A program made the position numbers and the translations under genes. From Clostridium sp. MD294 (GTDB lineage: Bacteria; Bacillota; Clostridia; Lachnospirales; Anaerotignaceae), in contig NZ_CP097810.1 in assembly GCF_000364165.2 (NCBI RefSeq), positions 1,116,001 through 1,180,000 on the forward strand: a stretch of DNA of 64,000 nucleotides. Direction: 5' to 3'. This document shows, one piece after another, positions 25,149 to 34,988 of the stretch (the first letter of the stretch is position 1; each line of letters begins with the position of its first letter). The notes under the pieces are model-generated. The model worked only from the letters and a program-made list of their open reading frames with translations. It ran no database searches and was not told the DNA's origin.

Positions 25149-26037
25149 ATATTACTTTAAAGAAAGTTTTACAGGTTTATTAAAAAACAGACTAATGACA
25201 GTTGCGTCAATGGCGACTGTAGCAGCTTGTATATTAATCATGTCTTTTTCGTATTGTATGGTAAATAATTTGCAGTATATGCTGACACAGTTAGAAGATG
25301 ATATTGGTATTGCAGCATTTATGCCAAGTAATGCTACAGCAGAACAAGTAGAGAATGTAAAAAAAGAAATTGAAGGTATAGAACATGTTGCAGAAGTAGA
25401 ATATGTTTCACCCGATGCAGCATTAGAAGATTTAAAAAAAGAATTAGATGCTGATGATATATTAGCAGGTTTAGAAGGAGAAAATAACCCTCTTTCTAAT
25501 TCTTTTAATATTTCTATTGATGACATTAAAAATCAGGAAATTGTTCTTCAAAATTTAAATGAAATCAAACAGAGGGGCGATTTAGAAAATATTAAAGATG
25601 CTCATTCTGAAACAGAAGTGCTAATTAAAATCAATACCATTATTACAGTAATTGGCATTGTAGTGATTGCTATATTAGTTACTATATCAGTAGTGATTAT
25701 AGTGAATACAATTAAAATTTCAGTATTCACAAGAAAAACAGAAATTAACATTATGAAGTATGTAGGGGCAACAGATTGGTTTATACGTTGGCCATTTATC
25801 ATTGAAGGAGTACTAATAGGATTGTTAGGTGCATTAATACCTATGCTAATTGCATGGCCAGCCTATGCGAAGTCCATTAGTATGATATATGACTTTTTCC
25901 CAGTTATTAAAAATATGGTAACATTTCGAGAAAGTAGTGAAATTTTTTCTATATTATTACCATTTTCATTAATATTTGGTATATTGCTAGGCGTAATAGG
26001 AAGTGTTACATCAATAAGAAAACATTTAAAGGTATAA
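25129..26037 (+). CDS. ftsX: Cell division permease-like protein FtsX
   Basis: Membrane partner of FtsE. The 302-residue protein has the FtsX layout: N-terminal cytoplasmic segment, one membrane helix (~22-45), a large extracellular domain (~46-170) that binds the hydrolase partner, then three helices within the FtsX/MacB-like domain (~175-300). The ATG at 25129 lies 8 bases after AAGGTGG, inside the end of ftsE. A coiled-coil M23 protein, its likely extracellular partner, follows after 23 bases. Confidence 0.93.
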   Translation: MKPSSIKYYFKESFTGLLKNRLMTVASMATVAACILIMSFSYCMVNNLQYMLTQLEDDIGIAAFMPSNATAEQVENVKKEIEGIEHVAEVEYVSPDAALEDLKKELDADDILAGLEGENNPLSNSFNISIDDIKNQEIVLQNLNEIKQRGDLENIKDAHSETEVLIKINTIITVIGIVVIAILVTISVVIIVNTIKISVFTRKTEINIMKYVGATDWFIRWPFIIEGVLIGLLGALIPMLIAWPAYAKSISMIYDFFPVIKNMVTFRESSEIFSILLPFSLIFGILLGVIGSVTSIRKHLKV

Positions 26038-26060
26038 CAGTATAAAAGGATGGCGTTTTT

Positions 26061-27311
26061 ATGAAAAAAAGAATAAAAGGTATTATGAGTTGTATGCTTG
26101 TTGTTTGTCTTTTACAGCCACAATATCATGTGCTTGGAGCAAAGACAATCAATCAGCTTCAACAAGAAAAAAATCAATATCAACAAAATAAAAAAAATGC
26201 ACAGGACGCCTTGCAACAAACACAACAAAAACAAAAAACAATTACAGAAGAAATTTCACAATTAGATAAAAGTGCAACAGCAGCAAGAGAAGAATTAGAA
26301 AGAGTAAATACACAACTGGAACAAACACAAAAAAATTTAGAACAAGCACAAAAAGATTTAGAAGAAGCAACACAGAAAAAAGAAAGTCAAATGGCAACAT
26401 TTCGAGAAAGAGTAAAATTTATACATGAAAATGGTTCTGTAGGATATTTAAAAGCAATTATGCAGGCAGATAGTATTACAGATATGATTAGTAGAGCAGA
26501 ATATATCCATCAAATTATGGATTATGATAAAAATACATTAGAAGAATTAAAAAGAAATCAGAGTATTATAGAGGCAAAAGAAAAAGAGATTACAATAGAA
26601 CGTGATGAAATTTCTGTTTTGGTAGCACAGCAAAAACAAAAAAGCGATGAATTGGAACAGAAATTAGCAGAAAAACAAAAAGTGTCAGAACAGTATCGCC
26701 AGGACGCTCAAAAATATGAAGAAGAATTAAAATCTTGGGAACAAGCAAGTGCAGAAGTAGAAAGATTGATAAATGAAGCAAATAAAAAAGCAGCAGAAGA
26801 AGCCAAAAGAAAAGCAGCTGCCGCTGCAGCTGCTGCACAACAAAGCAGCAGAAGCAATGCAAGTGCTAGTAGTAGCTCTGGAGGCGGTGCAGCTATGGGT
26901 AATGTAACATATACAGGAGGGCAGTTTGCATGGCCAGTGCCTGGACGTTCTTACATAAGTAGCGGATATGGCTATAGAAATAGACCTATTGGAAGTGGTA
27001 GAGAGTTCCATACAGGATATGATATACCAGGACCTACAGGTACAAATATCGTTGCAGCAGCGGGTGGTACTGTTATCACAGCAGGCTATGTAAATGGATT
27101 TGGATATACTGTAATGATAAATCATGGTGGAGGACTTGTTACATTGTATGGTCATAATTCTAAATTATTAGTTTCTGTAGGTGACCAAGTTTCAAAAGGG
27201 CAAGCTATAGCAAAATGTGGTAGCACAGGAAATTCTACAGGACCTCATTGCCATTTTGAAGTAAGAAAAAATGGCAAACATACTAGCCCAGCACCTTATC
27301 TTGGTGTATAA
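26061..27311 (+). CDS. EnvC-like murein hydrolase / activator with M23 domain
   Basis: A 416-residue exported protein: signal peptide (IMSCMLVVCLLQPQ, residues ~7-27), long coiled coil (~30-245), Ala/Ser-rich linker, then an M23/LytM domain (~290-416). Zinc ligands are present (FHTGYDIPG, and PHCHFEVR with the H-x-H motif), so it may cleave peptide cross-links itself and not only activate amidases as EnvC does. The coiled coil plus position after ftsEX points to a role as the FtsX-controlled septal hydrolase, the counterpart of CwlO/PcsB in other Firmicutes. A ctpA-type protease follows. Confidence 0.92.
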   Translation: MKKRIKGIMSCMLVVCLLQPQYHVLGAKTINQLQQEKNQYQQNKKNAQDALQQTQQKQKTITEEISQLDKSATAAREELERVNTQLEQTQKNLEQAQKDLEEATQKKESQMATFRERVKFIHENGSVGYLKAIMQADSITDMISRAEYIHQIMDYDKNTLEELKRNQSIIEAKEKEITIERDEISVLVAQQKQKSDELEQKLAEKQKVSEQYRQDAQKYEEELKSWEQASAEVERLINEANKKAAEEAKRKAAAAAAAAQQSSRSNASASSSSGGGAAMGNVTYTGGQFAWPVPGRSYISSGYGYRNRPIGSGREFHTGYDIPGPTGTNIVAAAGGTVITAGYVNGFGYTVMINHGGGLVTLYGHNSKLLVSVGDQVSKGQAIAKCGSTGNSTGPHCHFEVRKNGKHTSPAPYLGV

Positions 27312-27393
27312 AAATAAGGGTATATCATTTCTTTTTTGTAAATATTTATAGCATAATATACTGTGTTTGACCATAATATACAAAAGGGAGTAA

Positions 27394-28602
27394 ATGAAGT
27401 ATAAAAGTGAGGCGAACTGTGTGGAGAAAAAAGACTTTGCGAAGGGGTTTTTATCTGGTGCATTGGCTGTTGTGTTGCTTGTAACAGGGGGAAAAAGCCT
27501 TTCTGTAGTACAGGGAATATTTAGCTCAAATATGTCAACAGAAACAAAAATAAAAACCATTCAAAAATATATAGATAAGCATTATGTAGAGGACTATAAT
27601 AAAAAAGATATGGAAGAAATGATGTATACAGGATTGGTAACAGGATTGGGTGACCCGTATACTTCTTATATACCAGCAGATGATTTGCAAAATTTTATAG
27701 ATGATACAAAAGGAGAATTTGTAGGAATTGGTATTGAGTATACTAAAGATATTTCAGATGGTAATGTACTTGTAGCAACTGTTATGGAGGGTTCTCCTGC
27801 TGAAAAAGCGGGAATGAGGCCAAATGATAAAATTGTAAAAATAGAAGGAGAAAGTGTATCTCCTATGGATACACAGGAAATACAAAATAAAATCAAAGGA
27901 GAAAAAGGGACTACAGTAAATGTTACCGTATTTAGACAAAGTACATCAGAAACATTAGAAATGTCATTAGTGAGAGCAGAAATTGAAACAATTACAGTAA
28001 AAAGTAAAATGTTTGAGAATAATATTGGCTATATTAAAATTACAAGTTTTAAAGAAAAAACATATGACCAATTTATGAAAGTATATAAGGATATGAAAAA
28101 ACAAAATATAAAAGGGCTTGTAATTGATTTAAGGAATAATTTAGGTGGCCTTGTTAATGTAGTTTCTGAAATTGCAGATGAATTAGTGCCTGAAGGTACA
28201 CTTGTGTATACAGTGGATAAACAGGGTAATAGAGAAGATACTGTTTCAGATGCAAATTGTATTGAGGTACCATTGGTGTTACTTGTAAATGAATATAGTG
28301 CAAGTTCTTCTGAAATATTGGCAGGAGCAGTGCAAGATATGGGAGTAGGAAAATTGGTAGGTACACAGACATTTGGAAAGGGTCTTGTGCAAGGACTGTA
28401 TTTTTTGAAAGATGGCTCTGCACTTAAAATTACAATACAAAAATATTATACACCAAAAGGAGTATGTATACAGGGAACAGGTATTACACCAGATTATGAA
28501 ATAGAGCTTCCAGAGCAATATTTGTATGTTAATACAGTACCAGAAGAACAAGATACACAACTTCAAAAAGCACTTGATGTTGTAAAGCAACAAATAAAAT
28601 AA
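27394..28602 (+). CDS. S41-family C-terminal processing protease (CtpA/CtpB-like)
   Basis: A 402-residue membrane-anchored serine protease. N-terminal anchor at ~15-35, PDZ domain ~100-190 (FVGIGIEYTK, PAEKAGMRPNDKIVKIEG), S41 catalytic domain ~195-370. The Ser-Lys dyad is visible: Ser in SASSSEI (302-308) and Lys329 in TFGKGLVQG. Such proteases trim or degrade cell-envelope proteins, and in Bacillus CtpB acts in sporulation signalling. Placement after ftsEX and the M23 protein suggests control of septal hydrolase levels. The ATG at 27394 follows AAAGGGAG. A strong terminator ends the block. Confidence 0.93.
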   Translation: MKYKSEANCVEKKDFAKGFLSGALAVVLLVTGGKSLSVVQGIFSSNMSTETKIKTIQKYIDKHYVEDYNKKDMEEMMYTGLVTGLGDPYTSYIPADDLQNFIDDTKGEFVGIGIEYTKDISDGNVLVATVMEGSPAEKAGMRPNDKIVKIEGESVSPMDTQEIQNKIKGEKGTTVNVTVFRQSTSETLEMSLVRAEIETITVKSKMFENNIGYIKITSFKEKTYDQFMKVYKDMKKQNIKGLVIDLRNNLGGLVNVVSEIADELVPEGTLVYTVDKQGNREDTVSDANCIEVPLVLLVNEYSASSSEILAGAVQDMGVGKLVGTQTFGKGLVQGLYFLKDGSALKITIQKYYTPKGVCIQGTGITPDYEIELPEQYLYVNTVPEEQDTQLQKALDVVKQQIK

Positions 28603-28612
28603 TAGAAATATA

Positions 28613-28650
28613 AAAAGTAATTTCCTAATTTGTGAAATTACTTTTTGTTT
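28613..28650 (+). terminator. Intrinsic terminator of the ftsEX block
   Basis: AAAAGTAATTTC and GAAATTACTTTT form a 12-bp stem followed by a T-rich tail. Confidence 0.85.
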
Positions 28651-28950
28651 TTTCATTAGTAAAATGATATTTTGAATAGATAATTTTGATTTCTAATATA
28701 AAAAGTATACTAAATATTATAATATAATGACTATGTCAATATATATAATATTTTTGGTGTTTGTGCTGAATAAACAAATTGATTATTATGATATAAATTT
28801 GATAAATATATTATTATTTTTAGTATAGTACTATCTGAATTTGTCAATAAAAAGAAAAAGAAAAAATCAGAAATTACTTTCATTCTGTTAGTGCATTGGT
28901 TATAATAATAAAAGAAAGGAAAAAAAGAGAATATTAAAAGGAGAATGACC
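28651..28950. other. Intergenic region before mreB
   Basis: About 300 bases of AT-rich DNA. It must contain the mreB promoter but several TATAAT-like boxes compete and none has a convincing -35. No small gene or structured RNA is apparent. Confidence 0.4.
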
Positions 28951-29988
28951 GTGCTAAATTTTATGGGGTTTGGTGAAAATATAGGAATTGATTTAGGAAC
29001 AGCTACTGTTCTTGTGTATATTAAGGGACAAGGTATTGTCATTAGAGAACCTTCAGTTGTGGCAATTGATAGAGATACCAATACAATATTATCTGTAGGA
29101 GAAGAAGCAAGGCGTATGCTAGGTAGAACACCGGGAAATATTGTTGCAATACGCCCTTTAAGAGAGGGTGTAATATCGAACTATGAAATTACAGAAAAAA
29201 TGCTAAAATATTTTATACAAAAGGCGATAGGAAAACGTTCTTTTGTAAAACCAACTATTGCAGTGTGTGTGCCAAGTAGTGTGACAGAAGTAGAAAAGAG
29301 AGCAGTAGAAGATGCTACAAGACAAGCAGGAGCAAGACGAGTGCATATTATTGAAGAACCTATTGCTGCTGCAATAGGTTCAGGAATAGATATTTCAAAA
29401 GCACATGGTAGTATGGTGGTAGATATTGGAGGAGGAACGACAGATATTGCTGTAATATCATTGGGAGGCACTGTGATTAGTAAATCATTAAAAATAGCAG
29501 GAGATAATTTTGATGATGCCATTATAAAGTATATGAGAAAAAAACATAATGTGCTTATAGGAGAAAGAACAGCAGAAGATTTAAAAATTAAAATTGGTAC
29601 AGCATATGAAAGAAGTGTGCCAGTAAGTCTTGACGTAAGAGGAAGGAATTTAATTACAGGACTACCAAAAAATATTACAGTAACATCAGATGAAATGCAC
29701 GATGCTCTAAAAGAGTCTGTAACAGCAATTTGTGAGTCTGTGCATACTGTTTTAGAAAAAACGCCTCCAGAGTTAGCTTCTGATATTGCAGATAGAGGAA
29801 TTGTAATGACAGGAGGAGGAAGTCTTTTGTATGGATTGGACAAGCTTATTACAAGTACAACAGGAATTAACACTATAGTAGCAGAGGACTCCGTTTCTTG
29901 TGTAGCAATTGGTACAGGACAGTATATTGAATTTTTGACAGAAGGCAAAAGAGGTGCAGAATTGGCTTCTAAAAAGGTATTTGAATAA
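28951..29988 (+). CDS. mreB: Rod-shape-determining actin homologue MreB (or Mbl)
   Basis: Bacterial actin that forms membrane-bound filaments and organises cell-wall elongation. The 345-residue protein has all actin-fold motifs: GIDLGTATVLVY (phosphate 1), VVDIGGGTTDIAV (phosphate 2), IIEEPIAAAIGSG (connect 1) and MTGGGSLLYGL (adenosine). GTG 28951 is preferred since GGAG ends 7 bases upstream; ATG 28945 lies too close to it. The N-terminus LNFMGFG resembles the amphipathic membrane-binding segment. It stands alone, without mreC or mreD, so it may be Mbl or MreBH rather than the mreBCD copy. Confidence 0.92.
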   Translation: MLNFMGFGENIGIDLGTATVLVYIKGQGIVIREPSVVAIDRDTNTILSVGEEARRMLGRTPGNIVAIRPLREGVISNYEITEKMLKYFIQKAIGKRSFVKPTIAVCVPSSVTEVEKRAVEDATRQAGARRVHIIEEPIAAAIGSGIDISKAHGSMVVDIGGGTTDIAVISLGGTVISKSLKIAGDNFDDAIIKYMRKKHNVLIGERTAEDLKIKIGTAYERSVPVSLDVRGRNLITGLPKNITVTSDEMHDALKESVTAICESVHTVLEKTPPELASDIADRGIVMTGGGSLLYGLDKLITSTTGINTIVAEDSVSCVAIGTGQYIEFLTEGKRGAELASKKVFE

Positions 29989-30056
29989 AATAATACAATA
30001 CTAAACTTGTATGACAAGATATTGCTGTTACAATTGTATAAGCAATACATACAAAG

Positions 30057-30082
30057 AGAGGAAAGAAGTTTCCTCTTTTTTT
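30057..30082 (+). terminator. Intrinsic terminator after mreB
   Basis: AGAGGAAA and TTTCCTCT pair around a short loop, followed by eight T. Confidence 0.85.
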
Positions 30083-30282
30083 TCTTTTTTAGGCACAAAT
30101 AAGCACTAATATGTAAAATAATGGAAATTAAATATACTATTTAAAAAAAGAAAAGTGTAAAAAATAAAAAATACAAACAAAAAAAATATAAAACGTCATT
30201 TTGTATAAAAAATAGCTTGAATTATTGTACAAAAATAAATGAAAATCTGCAAAAAAATAATGCACTTTCCTAAAATATGTGA

Positions 30283-30538
30283 TATAATAAAAAACAGAAA
30301 ACAGGAAATCGTATGCTATGCACAACAATGTAGTAATTAGCTATTGTATTTTCTGTTCATCATTTGCCTGAAGGAACGACAAAACCCCCTTCCTTTTTGG
30401 AAAAAAGTAGGATAAAAGAACAGTCCGAGTTTATGCCTGTAAAAACAGGAAGCCTATTTTTATGCTATAGGTAGTTCGTTAAAACAATTAACCCCAAATT
30501 TTTTAACATTCATTTAGACTTAGGAGGTCAGATATTAC
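30283..30538 (+). promoter_or_regulatory. Long structured leader of gdhA
   Basis: TATAAT at 30283-30288 predicts a ~245-base untranslated leader. Stems visible: AACAGAAAA/TTTTCTGTT (30293-30301 with 30349-30357), CTTTTTGGAAAAAAG (near 30393-30407), CCTG-TAAAA-CAGG, and CCTAT...ATAGG near 30450-30473. The motifs GTTCATC (30355-30361) and GAAGGAACG (30370-30378) resemble the two ends of the glutamine riboswitch core, but the central GACGGAAGTAGG part is not between them. A regulatory RNA is likely, its class unproven. Bases 30083-30282 are AT-rich without a gene. Confidence 0.45.
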
Positions 30539-31888
30539 ATGAACGCTTATATGGAAAGAGTTATTGAACAAGTAAAAGTAAGAAATAATGGAGAGCCTGA
30601 ATTTATTCAGACAGTAGAAGAAGTTTTTAAATCTTTGGAACAAGTAATTGACAAACACCCAGAATATGAAAAAAGTGGTTTGTTAGAAAGATTAGTTGAA
30701 CCAGAAAGAGCAGTTTCCTTCAGAGTAACATGGGTAGATGATGCAGGTAAAGTAAATGTAAACCGTGGATTTAGAGTACAATTTAGTAGTGCAATAGGAC
30801 CTTACAAAGGTGGTCTTCGTTTCCACCCATCTGTATACATAGGTATTATAAAATTCCTTGGATTTGAACAAATTTTCAAAAACAGCTTAACAGGTTTACC
30901 TATCGGTGGTGGTAAAGGTGGTTCTGACTTTGACCCACGTGGAAAGAGCGATGCAGAAATCATGAGATTTTGCCAAGCATTCATGACAGAACTTTATAGA
31001 CATATTGGACCAGATGTAGACGTTCCTGCTGGTGATATTGGTGTTGGCGGTAGAGAAATTGGTTATTTGTATGGACAATACAAAAGAATTAAAGGCTGCT
31101 GGGAAAATGGTGTGTTAACAGGTAAAAACTTCGAATTTGGTGGTTCTTTAATCAGACCAGAAGCTACAGGATTTGGTGCAACATACTATGTAAATGAAGT
31201 ATTAAAACATGAAGGCGATACATTCGAAGGCAAAACAGTTGCTGTTTCTGGATTTGGTAACGTTGCTTGGGGTGTTTGCCAAAAAGTTGCTGAATTGGGT
31301 GGTAAAGTTGTTACAATTTCTGGCCCAGACGGATATGTTTATGACCCAGATGGTGTTGTAACAAAAGAAAAAATTGATTATTTGGTAGAAATGAGAACTT
31401 CTGGACGTGATAGAGCACAAGATTATGCTGATAAATTTGGCTGCAAATTTGTTGCAAAAACAAAACCTTGGGGCGAAAAAGTTGACATTGCTATGCCTTG
31501 TGCAACACAAAACGAAATTACTATGGAAGAAATCAAAAAAATCCTTGGTAATGGTACAAAATACTATATTGAAGTTGCTAATATGCCTACAACAAATGAA
31601 GCTCTTGAATATGCACAAAATCAACCTGGCGTAATTGTTGCACCTTCTAAAGCAGTTAATGCTGGTGGTGTTGCAGTTTCTGCACTTGAAATGTGCCAAA
31701 ACTCTATGAGATATAGCTGGGAAGCTGAAGAAGTTGACGAAAAATTAAAAGGCATTATGAAAAATATCCACAAAGTATCTGCAGAAGCAGCTGAAGAATA
31801 TGGCTTAGGCTATGACTTAGTTGCAGGTGCTAACATTGCAGGCTTCAAAAAAGTTGCAGCTGCTATGATGGCTCAAGGATTAGTATAA
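30539..31888 (+). CDS. gdhA: Glutamate dehydrogenase
   Basis: Catalyses reductive amination of 2-oxoglutarate to glutamate (and the reverse). The 449-residue length is that of the hexameric small GDH. Seen are KGGLRFHPSV, the catalytic Lys in PIGGGKGGSDFDPRGKS, PAGDIGVGGREIGY, and the Rossmann motif VSGFGNVAWG of the coenzyme domain. The length and N-terminal MERVIEQVK type suggest the NADP-dependent anabolic form or the clostridial NAD form; sequence alone does not settle it. GGAGG lies 11 bases before ATG. Its codon use is noticeably more C/G-ending than neighbours, consistent with high expression. It stands alone between a leader and a terminator. Confidence 0.96.
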   Translation: MNAYMERVIEQVKVRNNGEPEFIQTVEEVFKSLEQVIDKHPEYEKSGLLERLVEPERAVSFRVTWVDDAGKVNVNRGFRVQFSSAIGPYKGGLRFHPSVYIGIIKFLGFEQIFKNSLTGLPIGGGKGGSDFDPRGKSDAEIMRFCQAFMTELYRHIGPDVDVPAGDIGVGGREIGYLYGQYKRIKGCWENGVLTGKNFEFGGSLIRPEATGFGATYYVNEVLKHEGDTFEGKTVAVSGFGNVAWGVCQKVAELGGKVVTISGPDGYVYDPDGVVTKEKIDYLVEMRTSGRDRAQDYADKFGCKFVAKTKPWGEKVDIAMPCATQNEITMEEIKKILGNGTKYYIEVANMPTTNEALEYAQNQPGVIVAPSKAVNAGGVAVSALEMCQNSMRYSWEAEEVDEKLKGIMKNIHKVSAEAAEEYGLGYDLVAGANIAGFKKVAAAMMAQGLV

Positions 31889-31929
31889 TTTATTATTCAA
31901 AAAGGAAGTACAGCGTTCACAGACTTCAA

Positions 31930-31963
31930 AAAACCTCTATGGAAAAATCCATAGAGGTTTTTG
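31930..31963 (+). terminator. Intrinsic terminator after gdhA
   Basis: AAAACCTCTATGG and CCATAGAGGTTTT form a 13-bp perfect stem with a 5-base loop. Confidence 0.9.
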
Positions 31964-32010
31964 TAATATAATAATAAAATAATTTCATTGTGATAAAAGG
32001 AGAATATATT

Positions 32011-32244
32011 TTGATAAATTTAATATGTAAGGGAAGTATAGAAAGTATGGAAAATGAAAAGGTAGGTGTAGTGTCTGTAGTATTTATTAGTTACGATGCT
32101 GATATATCAAAACAAAAATTGCAAGAATATATAAAAAATGATACAGAAAGTATTTATATGTTGTATTGTGTTCCATTAGATACAGATTTAGCAACATTAG
32201 AGCATTATCCTTCTATAGCAGTAACAAAAAAAGATTTGATGTAA
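32011..32244 (+). CDS. Small hypothetical protein
   Basis: A 77-residue soluble protein. TTG 32011 follows AAAGGAGA by 7-8 bases; a GTG at 31990 would overlap the ribosome site. Predicted alternating strands and helices (VVSVVFISYDADISKQKLQE then YMLYCVPLDTDL) suggest a small alpha/beta fold. No family recognised. The dipeptidase gene starts ~97 bases downstream. Confidence 0.65.
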   Translation: MINLICKGSIESMENEKVGVVSVVFISYDADISKQKLQEYIKNDTESIYMLYCVPLDTDLATLEHYPSIAVTKKDLM

Positions 32245-32340
32245 TAGATAGTATTTTTTTGTAAAAAAATTGCAGTAAAATAGATAGGTATGTGATAAAA
32301 TGGAAAAGGTTATACTAAAAAAAGTAGGAAGGTGAAAATA

Positions 32341-33792
32341 TTGTTAGAACAGTTAGAACCAAAATCAGTATTTCAATTTTTTGAGGAGATATGTAATATT
32401 CCTCATGGAAGTAAAAATGAAAAAAAAATCAGTGATTATATTGTACATTTTGCAGAAAAGAGGGGACTTTATTGTAAACAAGATAAGGCAAATAATGTGC
32501 TTGTGAAAAAGGCGGCAACAAAGGGATATGAAACACAACCAACAATAATATTACAATCTCATATTGATATGGTGTGTGAAAAAAATGGAAATGTTTCACA
32601 TGATTTTGAAACAGATGGCTTAAAACTCAGTATAGAGCAGGGAAAGATAAAAGCAAAAGACACGACATTAGGAGCTGATAATGGCATTGGAGTAGCTTAT
32701 ATGTTGGCAGTGTTAGATGCACAATATATTGACCACCCTGCATTGGAGGCTGTTTTTACAACAGAAGAAGAAATTGGTATGGGCGGTGCAAAAGTATTTG
32801 ATGTCAGTAAATTAGAGGGAAAGGTATTTATTAATTTGGACTCAGAAGAAGAAGGAGAGTTTGTGATAGGCTGCTGTGGAGGAAATAAAACAGATGTTTT
32901 GCTGCCTGTTATATGGGAGGATACTCTACAAAATAGCGTACCATATTTGTTAAAAATTACAGGATTAAAGGGAGGACACTCTGGTTCAGATATACATTTG
33001 CAAAGAGCAAATGCAAATAAACTAATTGGAAGAATACTTTTTGAAATTTTTAACGTATATGATATTAGTGTAGCTAGTGTTATGGGAGGAGAAAAAGATA
33101 ACGCTATCACAAGAGAAGCAGAAGCAGTGCTTTTGCTAAAAGAGGAACAAGTGCAACAGATAAAAGAAAATATAAACTATTTCAATGAAATTTGTGTAAA
33201 AGAATATAAAGAAATAGAAGATAATATTGTATTTTCATTGTTGCCTATGAAGGAAAATGTTGGACAGTGCTTTTCAAAACAGACAACGGAAAAGATAATT
33301 GCAATATTGGTTTTGTTGCCTTATGGTGTAGAAACAATGGATTTGTACCATAATAATTTGGTAGAAAGCTCTAGTAATATTGGTACAGTAAAAACAGAAA
33401 AAGAATGTGTTGTATTTTGTAATGCAATAAGGAGTTCTGTAGAAAGTAGAAAAGAATTGATACTTCAAAAAATAAAAATGATTGCGAAATTAACAGAAGC
33501 AGAAATCAATGTAAAAGGAGAATATCCAGAATGGCCTATTAAAAGAAACTCTGATATAGAAAAAATATGTAAACAAATATATTATACAATGTATGGAAAA
33601 CAAGCAGAAATCAAAGCAATTCATGCAGGATTAGAATGTGGTATATTTAGTAAAAGAATGGGAGAAGAAATTGATATGATTTCATTTGGCCCTAATATTA
33701 GTGGAGCACATTCTCCAGATGAAGAAGTAGATATTGCTTCTGTTAAAAGAGTATGGGAATTTTTGTTAGCTGTAATAGGCTATAAAATGTAA
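32341..33792 (+). CDS. pepD: Aminoacyl-histidine dipeptidase-like M20 metallopeptidase (PepD)
   Basis: A 483-residue cytosolic zinc peptidase that splits Xaa-His and related dipeptides. M20 landmarks are in order: LQSHIDMVCEK (first metal ligand and catalytic Asp), LGADNGIGVAYMLA (bridging Asp), FTTEEEIGMGGA (catalytic Glu pair), a lid domain (~200-370) and GLECGIFSKR then FGPNISGAHSPDE (last His ligand). TTG 32341 is preferred because AGGAAGG lies 8 bases upstream and the protein then begins LEQLEPKSVF as family members do. It is followed by a permease gene 18 bases on. Confidence 0.93.
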   Translation: MLEQLEPKSVFQFFEEICNIPHGSKNEKKISDYIVHFAEKRGLYCKQDKANNVLVKKAATKGYETQPTIILQSHIDMVCEKNGNVSHDFETDGLKLSIEQGKIKAKDTTLGADNGIGVAYMLAVLDAQYIDHPALEAVFTTEEEIGMGGAKVFDVSKLEGKVFINLDSEEEGEFVIGCCGGNKTDVLLPVIWEDTLQNSVPYLLKITGLKGGHSGSDIHLQRANANKLIGRILFEIFNVYDISVASVMGGEKDNAITREAEAVLLLKEEQVQQIKENINYFNEICVKEYKEIEDNIVFSLLPMKENVGQCFSKQTTEKIIAILVLLPYGVETMDLYHNNLVESSSNIGTVKTEKECVVFCNAIRSSVESRKELILQKIKMIAKLTEAEINVKGEYPEWPIKRNSDIEKICKQIYYTMYGKQAEIKAIHAGLECGIFSKRMGEEIDMISFGPNISGAHSPDEEVDIASVKRVWEFLLAVIGYKM

Positions 33793-33810
33793 ATAAGAAA
33801 GGGAAAATGT

Positions 33811-34971
33811 ATGAAATTACCTTGGGATAAACAATATTTAAAAATATCATTTCATGTTATATTTACAGTATTGCTGATTTATTTGCTAGCATATGTTATA
33901 GGAAATATAGGAAATATAAAGCTATTTTTATTTTCTGTAACAGCAAAAACAATTTCAGTATTTGCACCAGTTATTATAGCACTGTTGTTTTCTTTTTTGA
34001 TGAACCCTGCAGTAAACTTTTTTCAAAAAAAATGGGAAAAGTATATTCCAAATAAAAAAGAGCAAACATTTCCCACAAGAAAAAAAGGAACAGCAACAGT
34101 TTATGTGCTTTGGCTGTTGCTGTTTTATGCTATTGTGCAGTATATTGTAATAAAAATAGGTACAACAGATATTACAGCATTAGCAGATAAAATAAATGCG
34201 TATATACAAGATTTTAGTGATGTATTTGTATTGATAAGTGTGAAATTAGCAGAATATGGTATGTTTCAAAATGTAGAGGGTATATTAGCAGGCTGGACAA
34301 CAAATATATCAGAATTGCTTCAGGCAAGTATTATGAGTGTAGCAAATTCTATTTCAAAAGCAGGAGGCTGGGCAATTAATATTGTGCTAGGTCTGACAAT
34401 CGCATTTTATATATTGGTAGAAAAAAATAAAATATTGTATTATTGTAAAAACATAGTAGATGTGTTTTTTCATAAAAGAGCAGCAAATGCTATAAAAGAG
34501 TTTTGTCGTTTAGTAACAAGTACATTTTCCAATTATATTACAGGGCAAGTAACAGATGCTTTTATTATGGCAGTGTTGATAAGTGTTAGTTTTTTTATAG
34601 CAAAAATACCTTATGCTGTTATGATAGGCATTATATCAGGATTTTCTAATTTGATACCATATGTAGGGGCAGTAATTGCTTTTTTGCTTTCTGTAGCTAT
34701 GGGACTTTTAAGTGGCGAACCTATTAGAGCATTGTATGCAGTGATAATAGTGCTGGTACTTCAACAAGTAGATAGTATATTGATAGTACCAAAGGTAGTA
34801 GGAAAAAGTGTAGAAATGCACCCAGCATTTGTAATTATTTCTTTGGCAATATTTGGGGGACTTTTTGGCATATTAGGTATGATAGTAGCAGTACCATTTG
34901 GAGCGTTAATAAAAATATTTATGATAAGACTTTATAAATGGAAAAAGAATAAAATTTCTGAAATAGAGTAA
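33811..34971 (+). CDS. AI-2E family transporter (PerM/YdiK-like membrane protein)
   Basis: A 386-residue integral membrane protein with about eight helices and the family's central soluble segment (~130-210). The conserved C-terminal half shows NYITGQVTDAFIMAVL, GIISGFSNLIPYVGAVIA and VVGKSVEMHPAFVIISL, as in TqsA/PerM-type proteins. Members export quorum signals, act as Na+/H+ antiporters or have unknown roles, so no substrate is assigned. AAAGGGAAAATGT precedes the ATG. Confidence 0.9.
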   Translation: MKLPWDKQYLKISFHVIFTVLLIYLLAYVIGNIGNIKLFLFSVTAKTISVFAPVIIALLFSFLMNPAVNFFQKKWEKYIPNKKEQTFPTRKKGTATVYVLWLLLFYAIVQYIVIKIGTTDITALADKINAYIQDFSDVFVLISVKLAEYGMFQNVEGILAGWTTNISELLQASIMSVANSISKAGGWAINIVLGLTIAFYILVEKNKILYYCKNIVDVFFHKRAANAIKEFCRLVTSTFSNYITGQVTDAFIMAVLISVSFFIAKIPYAVMIGIISGFSNLIPYVGAVIAFLLSVAMGLLSGEPIRALYAVIIVLVLQQVDSILIVPKVVGKSVEMHPAFVIISLAIFGGLFGILGMIVAVPFGALIKIFMIRLYKWKKNKISEIE

Positions 34972-34988
34972 TAAAAGCGGGGAGAAAT

